A DNA stretch of 64,000 bases, from contig CM055611.1 of the NCBI GenBank assembly GCA_029379385.1, forward strand, positions 18,856,062 to 18,920,061, given 5' to 3'. The notes below the pieces were generated by a model. It was given only the letters and a program-made list of their open reading frames with translations. It was not told the origin of the DNA and searched no databases. The translations under genes and the position numbers were made by a program. Of this stretch, positions 52,496 through 64,000 are shown piece after piece (positions within the stretch are counted from its first letter, which is position 1; every line of letters begins with the position of its first letter). The DNA comes from Quillaja saponaria. Its lineage: Eukaryota > Streptophyta > Magnoliopsida > Fabales > Quillajaceae.

Positions 52496-52698
52496 AGAGA
52501 AAGTAGTATATACAGTAAAGTTCACACAAACATTGGAGCTGATCAAATATAAAACTGAATGAGTGAGTCATGCTAGAGTTACCCACCACTCAAAGACAAC
52601 AAGACAAACTCATCCACAAGTCTGTTGTATTGCCCATTATGAATAAAAGGCCACAGGCGATCCACAATCTTCTTTGTAAACTTAAAGACTCTATGCAT
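52353..52698 (-). CDS. Unrecognised small two-exon ORF, possible peptide gene or gene 3' end
   Basis: Two open stretches join in phase through a GT-AG intron: exon 52698-52583 (ends GGTGG|GTAACTC) and exon 52413-52353 (starts after ATACAG). The 58-residue product begins MHRVFKFTKKIVDRLWPFI, continues NGQYNRLVDEFVLLSLSG and ends in GPEAFKKNLVYLLKGMEIRL. It has balanced amino-acid composition and amphipathic Lys/Leu stretches, unlike the surrounding A/T-rich noise. I recognise no family. A T-rich tract ending in AG stands directly before the first exon (52704), so the ATG could be internal and an upstream exon may exist. The intron contains the (GA)n repeat. It could be a real short protein gene, a decayed gene end or chance. 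Confidence 0.4.
52460..52492. repeat. (GA)n microsatellite
   Basis: About 16 GA units inside the putative intron of the small ORF. Confidence 0.9.
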
Positions 52699-52719
52699 AC
52701 CCCCTAAAAAAAAAATCTG

Positions 52720-55700
52720 AAAAAGTTACTTGTGAAATTGGAATTTGTTAATTTAAAATCCTACTTTTTTTTAAAGTGGGCGTGTTTGTCTAGTGTTACA
52801 AAGTGACTTTCATCACGAGGAGTAATTAGGACATGGACCTTTCTTTAATTTTTTTTCACCTAATTATAGGATATGATCATGGCATATTCCTTCTCTTATT
52901 GATGGTAAACAACATTATCACAGTTTACTTTTGTTTTTTCTTTTTTGTTTTTGTCAATATGTTGAGATGTTTTATATTCTTTAGACCTTTCGAGAAACAG
53001 TTTAAATTTTTAAATTAAATATAATTGTTACAGTATTAATTTTTTTTAATCAAATAATTACATGTCTAAATTATTATCAATACATACAAAATTGTTCAGA
53101 ATACTTCAACAATACTTATGTGTAAAAGACAAAACTCATAGTAAATATATGTTTACATAATTAGCTTACACCTATCAGAACTTATAAAAAGCGTAATACT
53201 TAGTTTTTAGTTAATGATTAATTTATGTAGTAGTGTCTCATGTATGCAACTAAATTAAACTCAATTTTTTTGTGTGAAGTATTTCAGAGATTGTGCTTAT
53301 AGTTTAGCCCAAATATATATGGTCCCCTTGGAATATATTCACTTACCAATGAATGAATATATATGGTCTCTCTTTTTCCTGCAATTTTCTTTGTTCTAGT
53401 GCCATATATATTGTCCTTATAATTAATATAATTGTCTTTATAATAGTAATATGAAAAGTTTATAGTAGAATATATAGCCCGACCAATCCCTACTTGACAT
53501 GTGGTTTTTTCAAATTTAAGAAAACTCAAAAACAGTCAGTCGGCTTGGAATGACCTTGAAAACTCACTTGATCTCTATTTTTTCTATATATTAAGACCAT
53601 CTTGGACTCTAAATAGATGCAAGTAGCACAATTAATAATCAATTTTAATTTAATTGATAAATATATTTTTTTAATTTAATTACTATTTATCGAGATTTGA
53701 ATAATACTTGAGTTATAATATTTCACTAACCCATTTTCCTAAAATCTATTGTCTTCCATTTTATTTTTGAACAAAATAAAATAGGTGCTAACGTGTGATG
53801 ATATTGCTGTAAATCTTCAAAGTGACGTAGAAAAGAGAGTGTATATTAAGTATTAAAAGTAGGCATGTGATTTAATTAGTAGAGGCTAGTTGCACCATAT
53901 CTGGTTGTAGATTTCATTGCTGTCTTTTCATTTGATATTTCTGAGAGTTAGGGGAAAAGATTATGAAAAGTACCATTTTGAGGGTTTAATTAAACTATGA
54001 CTTTGTAAGGATTCAATGCAATTCGATCACTTGAGCCTCAAAAGTCCTATATATCTATACCAAGAAAAACACATGGAAGCATGATGCTTTCAAACCTTAT
54101 TTTGTAATTAAGTTATGTGTTCGTGTGCTTGGTGGGATATTTATTGCAGCTAATTGGTTCTTAATTAAGAGACCCACCATTCTGACTATATATATATATA
54201 TATATATATAACAAAGCTTTGGCTTAGGAAAAAAAATCTCATATATTTGTAATTTTGATATAAATGATTTGTATTTATCAAGAATTAGAGATGTGGATTT
54301 AAAGTGTACATAAACTGTTCCGAATATTATCTGACAGTTAAATCTAAAACAAAAATCATATATATAATCATTCAAAAATCTGTGTCTTTATTTTCCAGTT
54401 CCTATTTTATCCAAGTCCTTCTGAAATGGCACTGCCTTTTTCTTCTGCCCAAGTCATAATAGGCATGTAATTAGTAACTGAATTGAAGAACTGAGATAAG
54501 AAAATGAAAAGATTGCATGATTGCATAGATGTATAACATGAACGACGCATGATTTCATTCTATATAATCATGTATTATACATATATATCTCTACTAACTG
54601 GCTTCTACTTTCGACCATATTTTCATGACTGTAGTGCTTCAATATTTGATGCATTTTTAATGAAGAAACTGCACTTTAAGGCATGATTTCAAATGTTTGG
54701 AATAACTCATGACTTCAACGCTTAAATTCATACAATATGTTACTACCAAAAACGAAGAAGTATATTGTCCTAGTCAGGAGGAGATGAAATTCTCCAGTTT
54801 TTCCTATTAGCTAGAAAACACAAATAAGTATTAAAATGTGTAATTAAACATAATCAATTGACTTAAAACAAACTTTTATGGTTAAAATTGCTCTGTTATA
54901 ATTTTGATTTTATTTTGAGATATTGAAAGAGATTAAATTTATATCAAAAGGTAAAAAATAAAAAATAAAAAATATTTCTAATAGCTAAGCACTGGCGAGG
55001 CTGTGGGACTAAAGAGCAACAAATTACTATACTTATATATCTTTATATTAGAAATAGTATCAAAAATGCATTAACTTGATTTTTTTGGTCTATGTAATCC
55101 AACTACTGTGCTGTAACAACATTCAATCAGTGGTAGAGGGAACGATGAGAGGACGAGTTCGAGTTTTTGTTGGGAGCGGCATGGGACAGGAGGAGAGTGG
55201 GCAGGAACAACATTTGGTGAGATGATTAAAATAAAAAAACTGAAGAGAAAAGTGTATAGAGTTGAACATGGTTAATTTAGAAGGGTTATTAATTAACAAG
55301 TATTGAGAGTTAACATTCAATTATTATCAAATAGTGAAGATTATTTATTTGTCTATTTGTTGAAGAGTTTAATGTTAATAACATGAAAAAATGCGTGCAA
55401 GATCAAAGCTAATGGGTAGATATGAGCATGGTTTTTATTTGCTAGCTAATTTTTATGGACCATAAAATTCATATATTGATCTAGACAATGAGCTCATATG
55501 ATACATGGTTGAATAAGACTTGTCAAAGATGGAATTTGAAGTTCAAAATGTGGTGAATGATTTGCAATAAGGTTTATCTCATTGTCTTTTAAATTTATGG
55601 TCAGAAAGTTTCACTCTAGCATCTTATATGAATGATTTGTGCCTTAATATTTTAATTAGTATTTTCATGAATTCTTAGAAGCTATTTTTAATTAATTTGC

Positions 55701-57170
55701 ACTCAATATTTATTTAATAAATTATAAAATAAGGAAAAAATGAGGATAAAAGAGTTGGACTGTTCATGATTTATGTGTGTAACAAGTGCTACATAGTTAA
55801 AAAGAAAACTTTCTTCCACAGCCTTTGTTTACCAAATTTCAAGATTGGGGGTTACTAGGTAGTGGGGTCACTAACAAGAGAAAAAGAAGTATACCTTTCA
55901 TCTATCAAAGATATCAAGGAAATTCATTGATGCTTATGTTGAAAAATTAAGTTAATGGAGGCTTTGGCGTTACAAAATCTATAGTTGGACTCAATGGCTT
56001 TGGTTAAATTAAAAGAACTCATGATTAATGAGAGATTTTTAAGACATAGTGGGACTGGTTAACTATGCCTCAACAACCCCATAAAATAGACTACAAAGAA
56101 AACCTCTAAATACTTGTAAAGACGGAAAAATTATTAGAAAGAAAGAAAAAACATGAAAGGGTTGTTCAAACATTGACAGATTCCTTGATGTGTAATTGGA
56201 GCTTTAAAAGTTAAAATTCATACTAGAGAACATACATATATGAGCTTTGCATATGATGTAAATATTCTATGGGACATATCTTAATTATTATAATATATAT
56301 ATATATATATTTTTTTGGTTTGGCCGTCTAGTGGTATAGGTTTATATTAGGCACATCTTGAGTCATCCACTAGTTCTAAAATATATATATATATTCTAAT
56401 TAGAAAAACATATATATATTTAACGTTATATTGAAATGCTTACATATCATGAAGAGAGAACGATTTTATTACCACATTTAAAATGATTATTTGTTCATTG
56501 AGATGATCACTTTTTCTTCATAATTTCTGGGCTCATCTTTCATTAATTTCAGTTATCTATTTTCTCACATCTCCGTTAAACATCATTAAGTCTCTCACTC
56601 TCTCTTACTCCTTCGTTTTTGCCCTATCACATGCAACTTGTGTATCACTTTCCTTCAATTTTTTTGGTAATAAAGTTAATGGAACCCAATATTTGGGTAA
56701 TGAAGAGAAATATAGTTAATTAATTTGTGTCTATAATTATATTTGAAATTTAGATAATTTCAATTTTTTTCTAAAAAGGAAGCAAATTTTGAGTCTACTC
56801 ATCAACAACTCGATAATAATAAAATATTATTCAAAATTAAACGTCTCTAGATTAAATTTTATACTTCTCACTTTCTGATATAAAAAAATATTTAATATAA
56901 GTGCATAAAGTTTAATAATCCAAGATCGATCCTAACCATTTTATACAAAAGAGAAATAAAAATTGAAATCCTTGAACAGACAGAAGATATTAAAAAGAAC
57001 ATATATATATAGTATATATATATTTTTTTTGTGTAAACTTTTATCAGGTAGTTCGGCCTAAAAAGAAGGTGATTCACGTAACACAATTGTGGCCCTTTTC
57101 TTCGGCTTAAACTTCCTTATAGAAAACCGCCAAAACTGACCCTCACACCTCTTTCATGCTCTCTCCTTGC
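52720..57170. other. Gene-poor AT-rich spacer
   Basis: About 4.4 kb with no supported gene. It holds (TA)n tracts at 54187-54210, about 56291-56311, about 56380-56395 and about 57000-57022. A slightly GC-richer patch at 55130-55215 shows nothing recognisable. Confidence 0.45.
54187..54210. repeat. (TA)n microsatellite
   Basis: About 12 TA units. Confidence 0.85.
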
Positions 57171-57176
57171 CTTCTT

Positions 57177-57183
57177 TATATAA
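57177..57183 (+). promoter_or_regulatory. TATA box of the LysM gene
   Basis: TATATAA lies 79 bp before the ATG, followed by a CT-rich leader (CTCTCCCTCTTCTTC) typical of plant genes. Confidence 0.6.
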
Positions 57184-57261
57184 CTTCCAAGCTCCACCTC
57201 CTTAATTAAGTGTCTTCTTCATCTCCAACTCTCTCCCTCTTCTTCTTTGTCTCCCTCTCCC

Positions 57262-57627
57262 ATGGCTTCCAAACCCACAAGTAGACCAATATCATCAACC
57301 TTATCTTCTTCATCAAAGTTATTAGCTGATGCAGCCTCATGGTACTGTGCTTTTGTATTGGTAGCACTCATATTGCTAACCATCTTTAAGGACAGCTCTG
57401 TACTAATTCACAACGATGCTGTTGTAAGTTTTAGGGGAAGCAAATTGTTGGACCAACCGTGTGACGAAATCTATGTGGTGGGAGAAGGCGAAACGCTTCA
57501 TACAATTAGTGATAAATGTGGTGATCCTTTTATAGTTGAGAACAATCCTCATATTCATGATCCAGATGATGTTTTTCCAGGACTTGTTATCAAGATTACA
57601 CCTTTAAATTCAAAGCTATATATATAG
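57262..57627 (+). CDS. Small membrane-anchored LysM-domain protein
   Basis: Single-exon protein of 121 residues. A Ser-rich N terminus (MASKPTSRPISSTLSSSSK) precedes one hydrophobic segment WYCAFVLVALILLTIF (about 27-42). A linker with a Cys pair follows, then a single LysM motif DEIYVVGEGETLHTISDKCG...VENNPHIHDPDDVFPGLVIKITP. LysM modules bind N-acetylglucosamine polymers. There is no kinase domain, so it is not a classical chitin receptor. The topology suggests a type II membrane protein or uncleaved signal anchor with the LysM outside or in the lumen. The start is the ATG at 57262; upstream in-frame codons lack an ATG. It is convergent with the ZFWD gene. From memory, a small LysM gene also neighbours a ZFWD gene in Arabidopsis. 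Function unknown. Confidence 0.88.
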   Translation: MASKPTSRPISSTLSSSSKLLADAASWYCAFVLVALILLTIFKDSSVLIHNDAVVSFRGSKLLDQPCDEIYVVGEGETLHTISDKCGDPFIVENNPHIHDPDDVFPGLVIKITPLNSKLYI

Positions 57628-57773
57628 CTTGGAAAAAGTTGTGTAAAGGTATTTTGAGTTTTGTTGTATATATATGCTGCTTTCTTGTAGATAATGCAAA
57701 CTTGGAAAAAGTTGTGTAAAGGTATTTTGAGTTTTGTTGTATATATATGCTGCTTTCTTGTAGATAATGCAAA
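57628..57773 (+). repeat. Perfect 73-bp tandem duplication in the LysM 3' UTR
   Basis: The unit starting CTTGGAAAAAGTTGTGTAAA occurs at 57628-57700 and 57701-57773 with no visible difference, so it is recent. The first copy begins right after the stop codon. Confidence 0.93.
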
Positions 57774-57789
57774 CTATTGTGTTTCTTCT

Positions 57790-58860
57790 AGCATGTGAAG
57801 AAGAAAACAAAAAGAAGAAGAAGCTTTCTTATTCCTTTTGCTGAATTTGTTTTCTTCTTTGTAAACTTACACTTTGGGGTTTTTGATACGAAATTGGTTT
57901 TCAAACTCGATCAGAAGTTATAATCTCATGCAGGTCGAATCGATACATGTAACATAAGGATCTTAAATTGTGATTTTTGATATTTTGTTTTTGGATAAGG
58001 AACTTAAATTGTGATTATACTTTTCTCATATTAATTTGAGTTGAACTTTCTGTCCTATCATCTATACAACTGTTAGAAATATTTTGATGGAAAAAAGGGG
58101 AAGTAGAAGGGGATCGTAGAGACTGTAAAAGTGTCTTGCTGAGGTAGAGGAATTAGATAAGTGCATTAGCTCTTTCTTTATAAAATTAAAATATATATCT
58201 GGTCTAGTACAATAAAAAGAATTGTTGTTTTTAATTTTAGTTGTGGCTTTTGCAGTTCATACCCTTGGTTAAAATATTTTGTACTCGTGTGTGAAAATGG
58301 TAAATATGATTCTATATACATAGAAGTATTTGCTCTCAGCTCAAGTGGTAGAGTCAATAAAATTTGAATAAAAAATGTAATTTTTGTTGATTTTTTTTTT
58401 TTTTTTGGTACCAAACCTACATATTTCTACCCACAGAAAAAATTAGCCCTTAACACGACACAGATTTAATACCAAAAAAATGATGGTTGTTGACAAGAAA
58501 CTTGCCCTTTACTCTTTCCATCGAAACCTGCCACAAGATTTTATTATTTTTTGGCATAGACTATACAAATTTTCATCTGGAATAATTCACTGTTTGTAAT
58601 CAAAAGATAAATCCATCAAAACGTAAGACCGTATCATTACAAGGAATTTCGTATTCAACAAGGCATGGTATCTTCTCCTGTTGTTTTAAAAGCTTTACAG
58701 AAATGAGGGGGGAGGTAATTGGGAAATGCATTATTTGAATTTTGATTCAGTATTCTCTACAAGAGTTACAATTTCGGCATGATAATAAATACAGCCTTCT
58801 TCCTTCTAGTTTAGAGTGAAAAATGCAGGTGTTACGTATTAACATGAGGGCTGGTCAACT
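57790..58860. other. Spacer between convergent LysM and ZFWD genes
   Basis: The two 3' flanks; a T/A-rich run near 58389-58406. No gene seen. Confidence 0.5.
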
Positions 58861-58870
58861 AATGTCTTTT

Positions 58871-61684
58871 TTATGAAGATCCTACTTTCGGCTCTGCCAG
58901 CCATTTCCACACCATTAGGGCACCAGTTCGATCTCCAGTGAAAAAGAGACCTCCAGGACCTATTTCAATTGATCGAACCTCTTGTTTTGCAAATAATCGG
59001 CCCCGCTCAGTAAACCTATAACATACACAGAAACAGTCAAAAGCTGCAACTAGCAGAAAATTAAAGAATCTGTATAAAAATATTACAAGATGTGAGTTTG
59101 AAATCATTAAATTTAATTACTCACGATGGTAGTTCATATAAGCGAACAGAATTGTCATTGCAAGAACAGAACAAAATTGGTTTTGCTTCTGCATCAGTCA
59201 TCCCACAAAGTGCCAAAACTCCCTGAAACATAAGTTTATATCAATTTGGTGAGAATCCTTTCCAATTCCTTCATGACCATGAGAAATTCAAGAGAAGAAT
59301 TTCAAGATAAACTGAAACTCATGATTACAAAATATGACAACTACTTATTTAAGACCCTATAATGCCGTAAAACCATTCAAACTAATAGACCCATTAAAAG
59401 TAGTACTGACATTCTGGTAATATGATAACTTTCTTTTAAAGTAGAAGCTGTAGTGACCTAGGTCAGAAGAGCAGACTGCTTTTGAATATTCGGATAAAAG
59501 TACCCTTAGAATATATATATAGATATATATATATTTCATATGCATATATGTATATCACAGTTACATCACTTACGTGTTCCTCGGTGTGTGTATATGTTAC
59601 TTCCAAATTTCCCCCTTCTGTGGCAACCCAAACCTTCAAAGTGCAGTCCAACGAACATGATAACAAAAACTGATCCCAGCAAATAAGAGACATTACTACA
59701 TCGGTATGCCCATTGAGTGTCATCGTACACTGTAAAGTATCAAGGTCCCAAACCTGAAAAGAGAATAAGATAGCAATTCATTATTCTGCATCCAAGCTGA
59801 ACTGTGTAATAGATCAGAGAAAGAAATTCTAAATACTTTCGGGTGAGCTTCAAACTGGGATTCACTTATTCATTTTAGCTTGTATAACCAGGTCCATGCA
59901 ATAATAACACTATTTCATAAATGATTTTAGGAATTTTAATTAATACCCTTATGGTATGGTCCATGGAACCTGAGTACAGCATCTTTCCTCCAACAGCTAA
60001 ACAAACAACAGCTCCTCTGTGTCCTTTTAGTGATGCCGTTAGTTCAAAAGGACAAGTTGCAGAATTTCCTTTCCATGCCAAGATAACACCATCCTGCAAT
60101 TTGAATTAATTGATTGTTCATACTGATAATTAGAAAGAGAGCATACAAACAGTGCACAAGAATGGTGTAACAAGTATACAAAGACAGCAAGGAACAGCCC
60201 CCTTTTTGAATTCCATATCGTGCTATTTGATAATTTAGCATGAATAAGTATTCCACTTGAATTAAGGGATGGCAATATGTACACGTGATTATTTGCAACT
60301 TAAAGAAAAGATATTTCCCAAAATAAGAATTCAAAGCCATGAACTAACCCTGCTGTTTTAGTAGCTAAAGCAGACAGACACACAGAGAGAGATGTGTCCA
60401 GAAAACTCAACTATAAACTATCAGATAAGAAGTTACCTGTGAACCAGCAAAAAGCATATCATTGGCAACAACCATAGGCAAGGAATTGCCCACATGGTCC
60501 ATCAAGATTAAACTGTGCACCTGTGTGAGTGTTCCATGCCTTCAGAAGGACAAAGAATAGCAAATGAGCTTACATCTTGAACTCATGTAAGGAAACTGTG
60601 TCAATTAAATGATAAAAGATTTGCATATGAGCTTACTTTAACAGCATTTGGCATGCCAACAAACACCCACGGACCCTCACTGATCAAAGACCCAACTTCA
60701 CCACCAAGATTTATCACATTATCACACTGACCACTGTTGCAATCCCATATACGGACTGTCCCATCACTACTGGAAGAATAGAGCTTGTCGGACCCATCAG
60801 GAAGTGCAATCCCAGTGATAGCCTGTTGAAATAAGTCATTAAGTATTTCAAAAATCATTGATAATCAAGAAGCCATAAAAAACGAACAAGAGAAATAAAA
60901 CTGATAAGTTACATAGGTTTATAATCCTTAATTAGAAGTAGGAAACTTGGGGTGGGGATCACTTTTTGATGTAATTAAACTTAATATAAATGTACTTGAT
61001 AGAAATACTAAGTTATCAAAGCTAAATTTCAGCTGTACAAAATTGTTCAAAATTTAGCAAACTAACATCAAAACCGATGAGTTACATAGGTTTATAGTTG
61101 CACACAGTTTCTATTTCACATGTGCCAATGTCGAAGATCAGGGGCACTTTCCACAAAAGTGGAGGAATGCGAGTAATAATAGATACAAGTACCTAGCGAC
61201 TAGGGCCTTGGGCCGTGTTAGTTTATGAACAATCACATAACAAGTATGCCTTAAAGATTAGTCTCTTTTCAAGATAACATTCCATACAATGGAGCAAAGA
61301 AGCAAGTACCTTCTTGTGTCCTTGAAGCTTTGCCAGGGTAGAAAAACCATCCCCATAAAACCACGAATGTAAGTTCCAGCACTGATCCCCACGTACACAA
61401 TTTCCCTGCATCCAGTACTTGCAGATCCTTTGAGGTGACTCATGAGTAGCTTTAATGCCTGAACCCTCTCGCCCACTCTTCAAAACCAATGCTCTCTGGG
61501 TGATAGATTTAGGGGTCCTATCAGGTAAAGGATGGGACTTATTGGCATAATGATGATGCTTAGGGGGTAATGGTCTTTCTCCGTGCACAAATCTACATGG
61601 GTTTCTGCTGCATCTTCCGGCAAGCCAATAAGTACAGGTTTCCCCAGTGACTCGATCAGTTCTTCTTGCTGCCTTAATATCCAT
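58871..61684 (-). CDS. ZFWD: CCCH zinc-finger / WD40 protein (ZFWD), seven coding exons, frame anomaly in exon 3
   Basis: Plant-specific protein joining two CCCH zinc fingers, likely RNA-binding, to a seven-blade WD40 propeller. Exons from the start: 61684-61310, 60822-60637, exon 3 (60539 or 60520 to 60437), 60093-59947, 59753-59574, 59222-59125, 59015-58871. Finger 1 is C17-x7-C25-x4-C30-x3-H34 and finger 2 is C88-x7-C96-x5-C102-x3-H106. WD blades include DGTVRIWD, GSMDHTIRVWD, SCSLDCTLKVW and TGALMVWKW. Exon 3 from the expected acceptor (60539) reads AWNTHTGAQFNLDGPCGQ and then hits a stop, while VVANDMLFAGSQ continues in another frame: one base too many. An acceptor at 60520 (CACACAG|GTG) keeps a 404-residue frame but drops part of a blade. 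The start at 61684 lies just after a leader-intron acceptor. Confidence 0.9.
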
Positions 61685-61685
61685 A

Positions 61686-62241
61686 CTATAAATCATATTT
61701 GAATAACAGCTCAATCAGACACCGCACTAAATCAATACAACCCTCCATTTGTTATACTTGCTTCCATATATTCCAACAAAATTGAGTAACCAAAAGATAT
61801 ACAGGAACAGGACCAATTTCCACGGAAACCATAATCTCCTGCTCGCCAAGTTTAAAACCCTAGAATGTCGAAATACTACGGATGAACATAAAACAATACT
61901 CTTAGTAGGATCACATTTATTCTAGAACCTTCAGGTCCTTCAAAACAGAACCCATAATCGACGTTGATGGAAACCCCAGAAAACCCACTTGTTCAGATAC
62001 GTTAATCACAATAGTCAGAACCTAAAAATCTTATTGTCTATCAATTGGCAAACCCTAAAAGAAATAAAAGCAACCGTAGAAGGGAAACTGTAAATATCCA
62101 CCATGGACGCACACTGAACTTCTTTTGCAGTACCAAAATCGGAATGATCACATACTTGATCCATCAATGGAGGATAACAAAAAGTAAACCCTAAAAAGTC
62201 CTTAGATTACAGAGACAGACTCGTGTGAAGAAGAAGCAAAC
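61686..62241 (-). promoter_or_regulatory. Probable 5' UTR intron of ZFWD
   Basis: Donor CTCAG|GTTTGC (62241) and acceptor TTTATAG|TATGG (61686) define an intron ending one base before the ATG. The leader exon would lie at about 62242-62400. Inferred from splice motifs only. Confidence 0.5.
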
Positions 62242-62429
62242 CTGAGAAAAAATCAATCAGATAACCCTGCGAAAAGTCCGAGCTGAAAATCTTAAATTCA
62301 CTGTTAGCAACACGAACAAGAAATCCGATCGGTGAAGAGAAACAGAGAGAGATGGACGTGAAGAAGGAGAAAAAGGTTTGCGATGGAAACGTAGAAGAGT
62401 TTGATCAGTGTTCGGAAATTCCAATGATC

Positions 62430-64000
62430 TCAAAGTATGTGGTTGTGCCGCTTATTTATACTATAGACATCTCGAGTAGTCTACGCGTTTTTAGAGACGG
62501 CCTCTTTTATTCTTAAGTTTTTAGGATGTAAAAGAATTTTCCTTTTGCCCATTGAATTAGGAAAGAAAGTTGAGATAAATGAATAATTTAAAAATAAAAT
62601 AAAAAATACTGCAACAAAATGTCTAATTTTGAAATTACAAGAAAGTTATAAAAGATTACTCTAATTATTAATTAAAAGTAAGTTTGAGAATGTTGTGAAC
62701 TAGGTTATAGATTTTTTTATCAAACAAAACGAAGATAAATTATGTGAAAGAGTTATTATATTTTTTCTACTATTAGAAGTCATAAATTATTTATTTATTT
62801 AAAATTGTCAACTATTTTTATAAAAAATATATTTGCTTTTTACTTATATATAATTTACAAGGTAAATATTATTAATTTTCACTTTAAAAAAACACATCTT
62901 TATTATTTTATTAAACATGTAAATAAATGGTATATTAATAATCTAATTAAAAAAGATACAAACTGCAAATTTTAACTTCAAATGCAACTATATCTCCTTG
63001 AAAACTTTACTTCCAGTTTCTATCCCCTTGAAACAGCCATTTTTTTCTTTAATTATAGTGGTAAGACACTGTTAAGAAGACTTTTATAATATTAAGAATT
63101 CGAACTTGTAGGAAAATACGAGTAGAGACACAATCACGAATCCTAAATGAGATTAGACTCACTCAAAAGTGTAGATATACTCGTAAAAAACCAAAAAAAT
63201 ATATAATTGTTTTTAATTAGATTACTAATATATTATTTATTTTAAACTTCTAATAAAAGAATAAAAGATGATTATTTTGTCTATTTAAAAAAATGAACAT
63301 TGATAACATTATAGGGAAGTAGGTTAAGATTTCTCACATAAATAAATAACATATAATTTTATAATTAAGCAAATGCATTTAAATAATTATAGTAAAATCT
63401 GACCGGAGTCTAAAATTTATGTGGAAGAATTATTATATTTTTTCCTGCCACTAGAAGTCATGATGTATTAAAAATATTTGTGTGGGTGTTTCTTTCACTT
63501 ATTTTTACAAAACACCACAATGGATGTTTTTGATAAATTTGTCTTCCGCAATCTTGTTAATATTTTTAAGACAATTCAAAACCATGAAGTGAATAATAAA
63601 AGAATCACATATTTGTAACTATTAGACCAACCTTGAAGTGTTTACGAACACTTCATCCATAAATTTGTTGTCTATGATAACTTTTCTATGTCATTTTAAC
63701 ATTCTTCACTAAGCACAATCAATGAACCATACATTTTCAGTTTTTCAACGAAGATCAAAAACAGTATTTCTCCCATACATAAAACATTGCAAGCATAAAT
63801 CCTGCTCCAAGCATAAACCTTTCAGCTGTAGTCTTATATATCTATGTCAGTAATATTCATCCCTTTCCTACAAACAAAATTTGCACAACTGACAGAAGGC
63901 TGCCAACATGCATAAAGATTTAGTATTAGCCTAACATGAATTACTTTAATGCTACTCTGAACTTGTTGACAAAAAATTGTATTACCTATATTCTCTATAG
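62430..64000. other. AT-rich right-edge spacer
   Basis: ZFWD upstream flank, then A/T-rich sequence to the window end. A phrase similar to GAAGAATTATTATATTTTTTC occurs twice (about 62745 and 63422) with related flanks, suggesting an old local duplication. No gene seen. Confidence 0.45.

Noticed and set aside
1..64000. CRISPR arrays, operons, prophage or bacterial-type systems
   Set aside because: None present; splice sites, tRNA type and gene families show a plant nuclear genome.

Overview
This is nuclear DNA from a flowering plant, almost certainly a eudicot. It has intron-rich genes with GT-AG introns, very AT-rich spacers, plant-only families (subtilase SBT1, PLD beta, TCP, SPX-MFS, ZFWD), TRIM/SINE/MULE-type repeats and a plant nuclear tRNA-Leu. 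I cannot name the species from the sequence.

Layout from left to right: the 3' part of an SBT1.1-like subtilase (1-2094, +, open at the left edge). A ten-exon phospholipase D beta gene (3363-15616, +). A repeat-rich spacer with a foldback MULE-type element carrying a 9-bp target duplication (19402-20361). A class I TCP transcription factor (21561-22631, -). A long AT-rich spacer. PEX16 (29666-32303, -) divergently paired with URM1 (32939-35066, +). tRNA-Leu(AAG) (35303-35382, -). A GET3/ArsA-type ATPase (36139-40445, -). An SPX-MFS vacuolar phosphate transporter (42356-49847, -) with an upstream-ORF leader exon. A gene-poor spacer holding one unrecognised small two-exon ORF (52353-52698, -). 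A small membrane-anchored LysM protein (57262-57627, +). A CCCH zinc-finger/WD40 ZFWD protein (58871-61684, -). An AT-rich right edge.

The genes are mostly housekeeping or stress genes from different pathways: lipid signalling, peroxisome biogenesis, tRNA thiolation/urmylation, tail-anchored protein insertion, phosphate storage and transcription. They do not form one system. From memory, the order TCP9 - PEX16 (SSE1) - URM1 also occurs on Arabidopsis chromosome 2, SBT1.1 lies beside a GET3 gene on chromosome 1, and a LysM gene lies beside a ZFWD gene on chromosome 4. The window would then be a less rearranged version of an ancestral eudicot block. This needs a synteny check.

Exon boundaries were set by hand from splice sites, reading phase and remembered family alignments. 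Nearly all join in phase with an expected total length. Two genes contain a one-base excess that breaks the obvious splice model: the GET3 intron between exons 4 and 5, and ZFWD exon 3. Both are reported as findings. The best candidates for something undescribed are the 58-residue two-exon ORF at 52353-52698, the hairpin-forming MULE element, and islands of TCP-type GGNCCCAC sites around the TCP gene.
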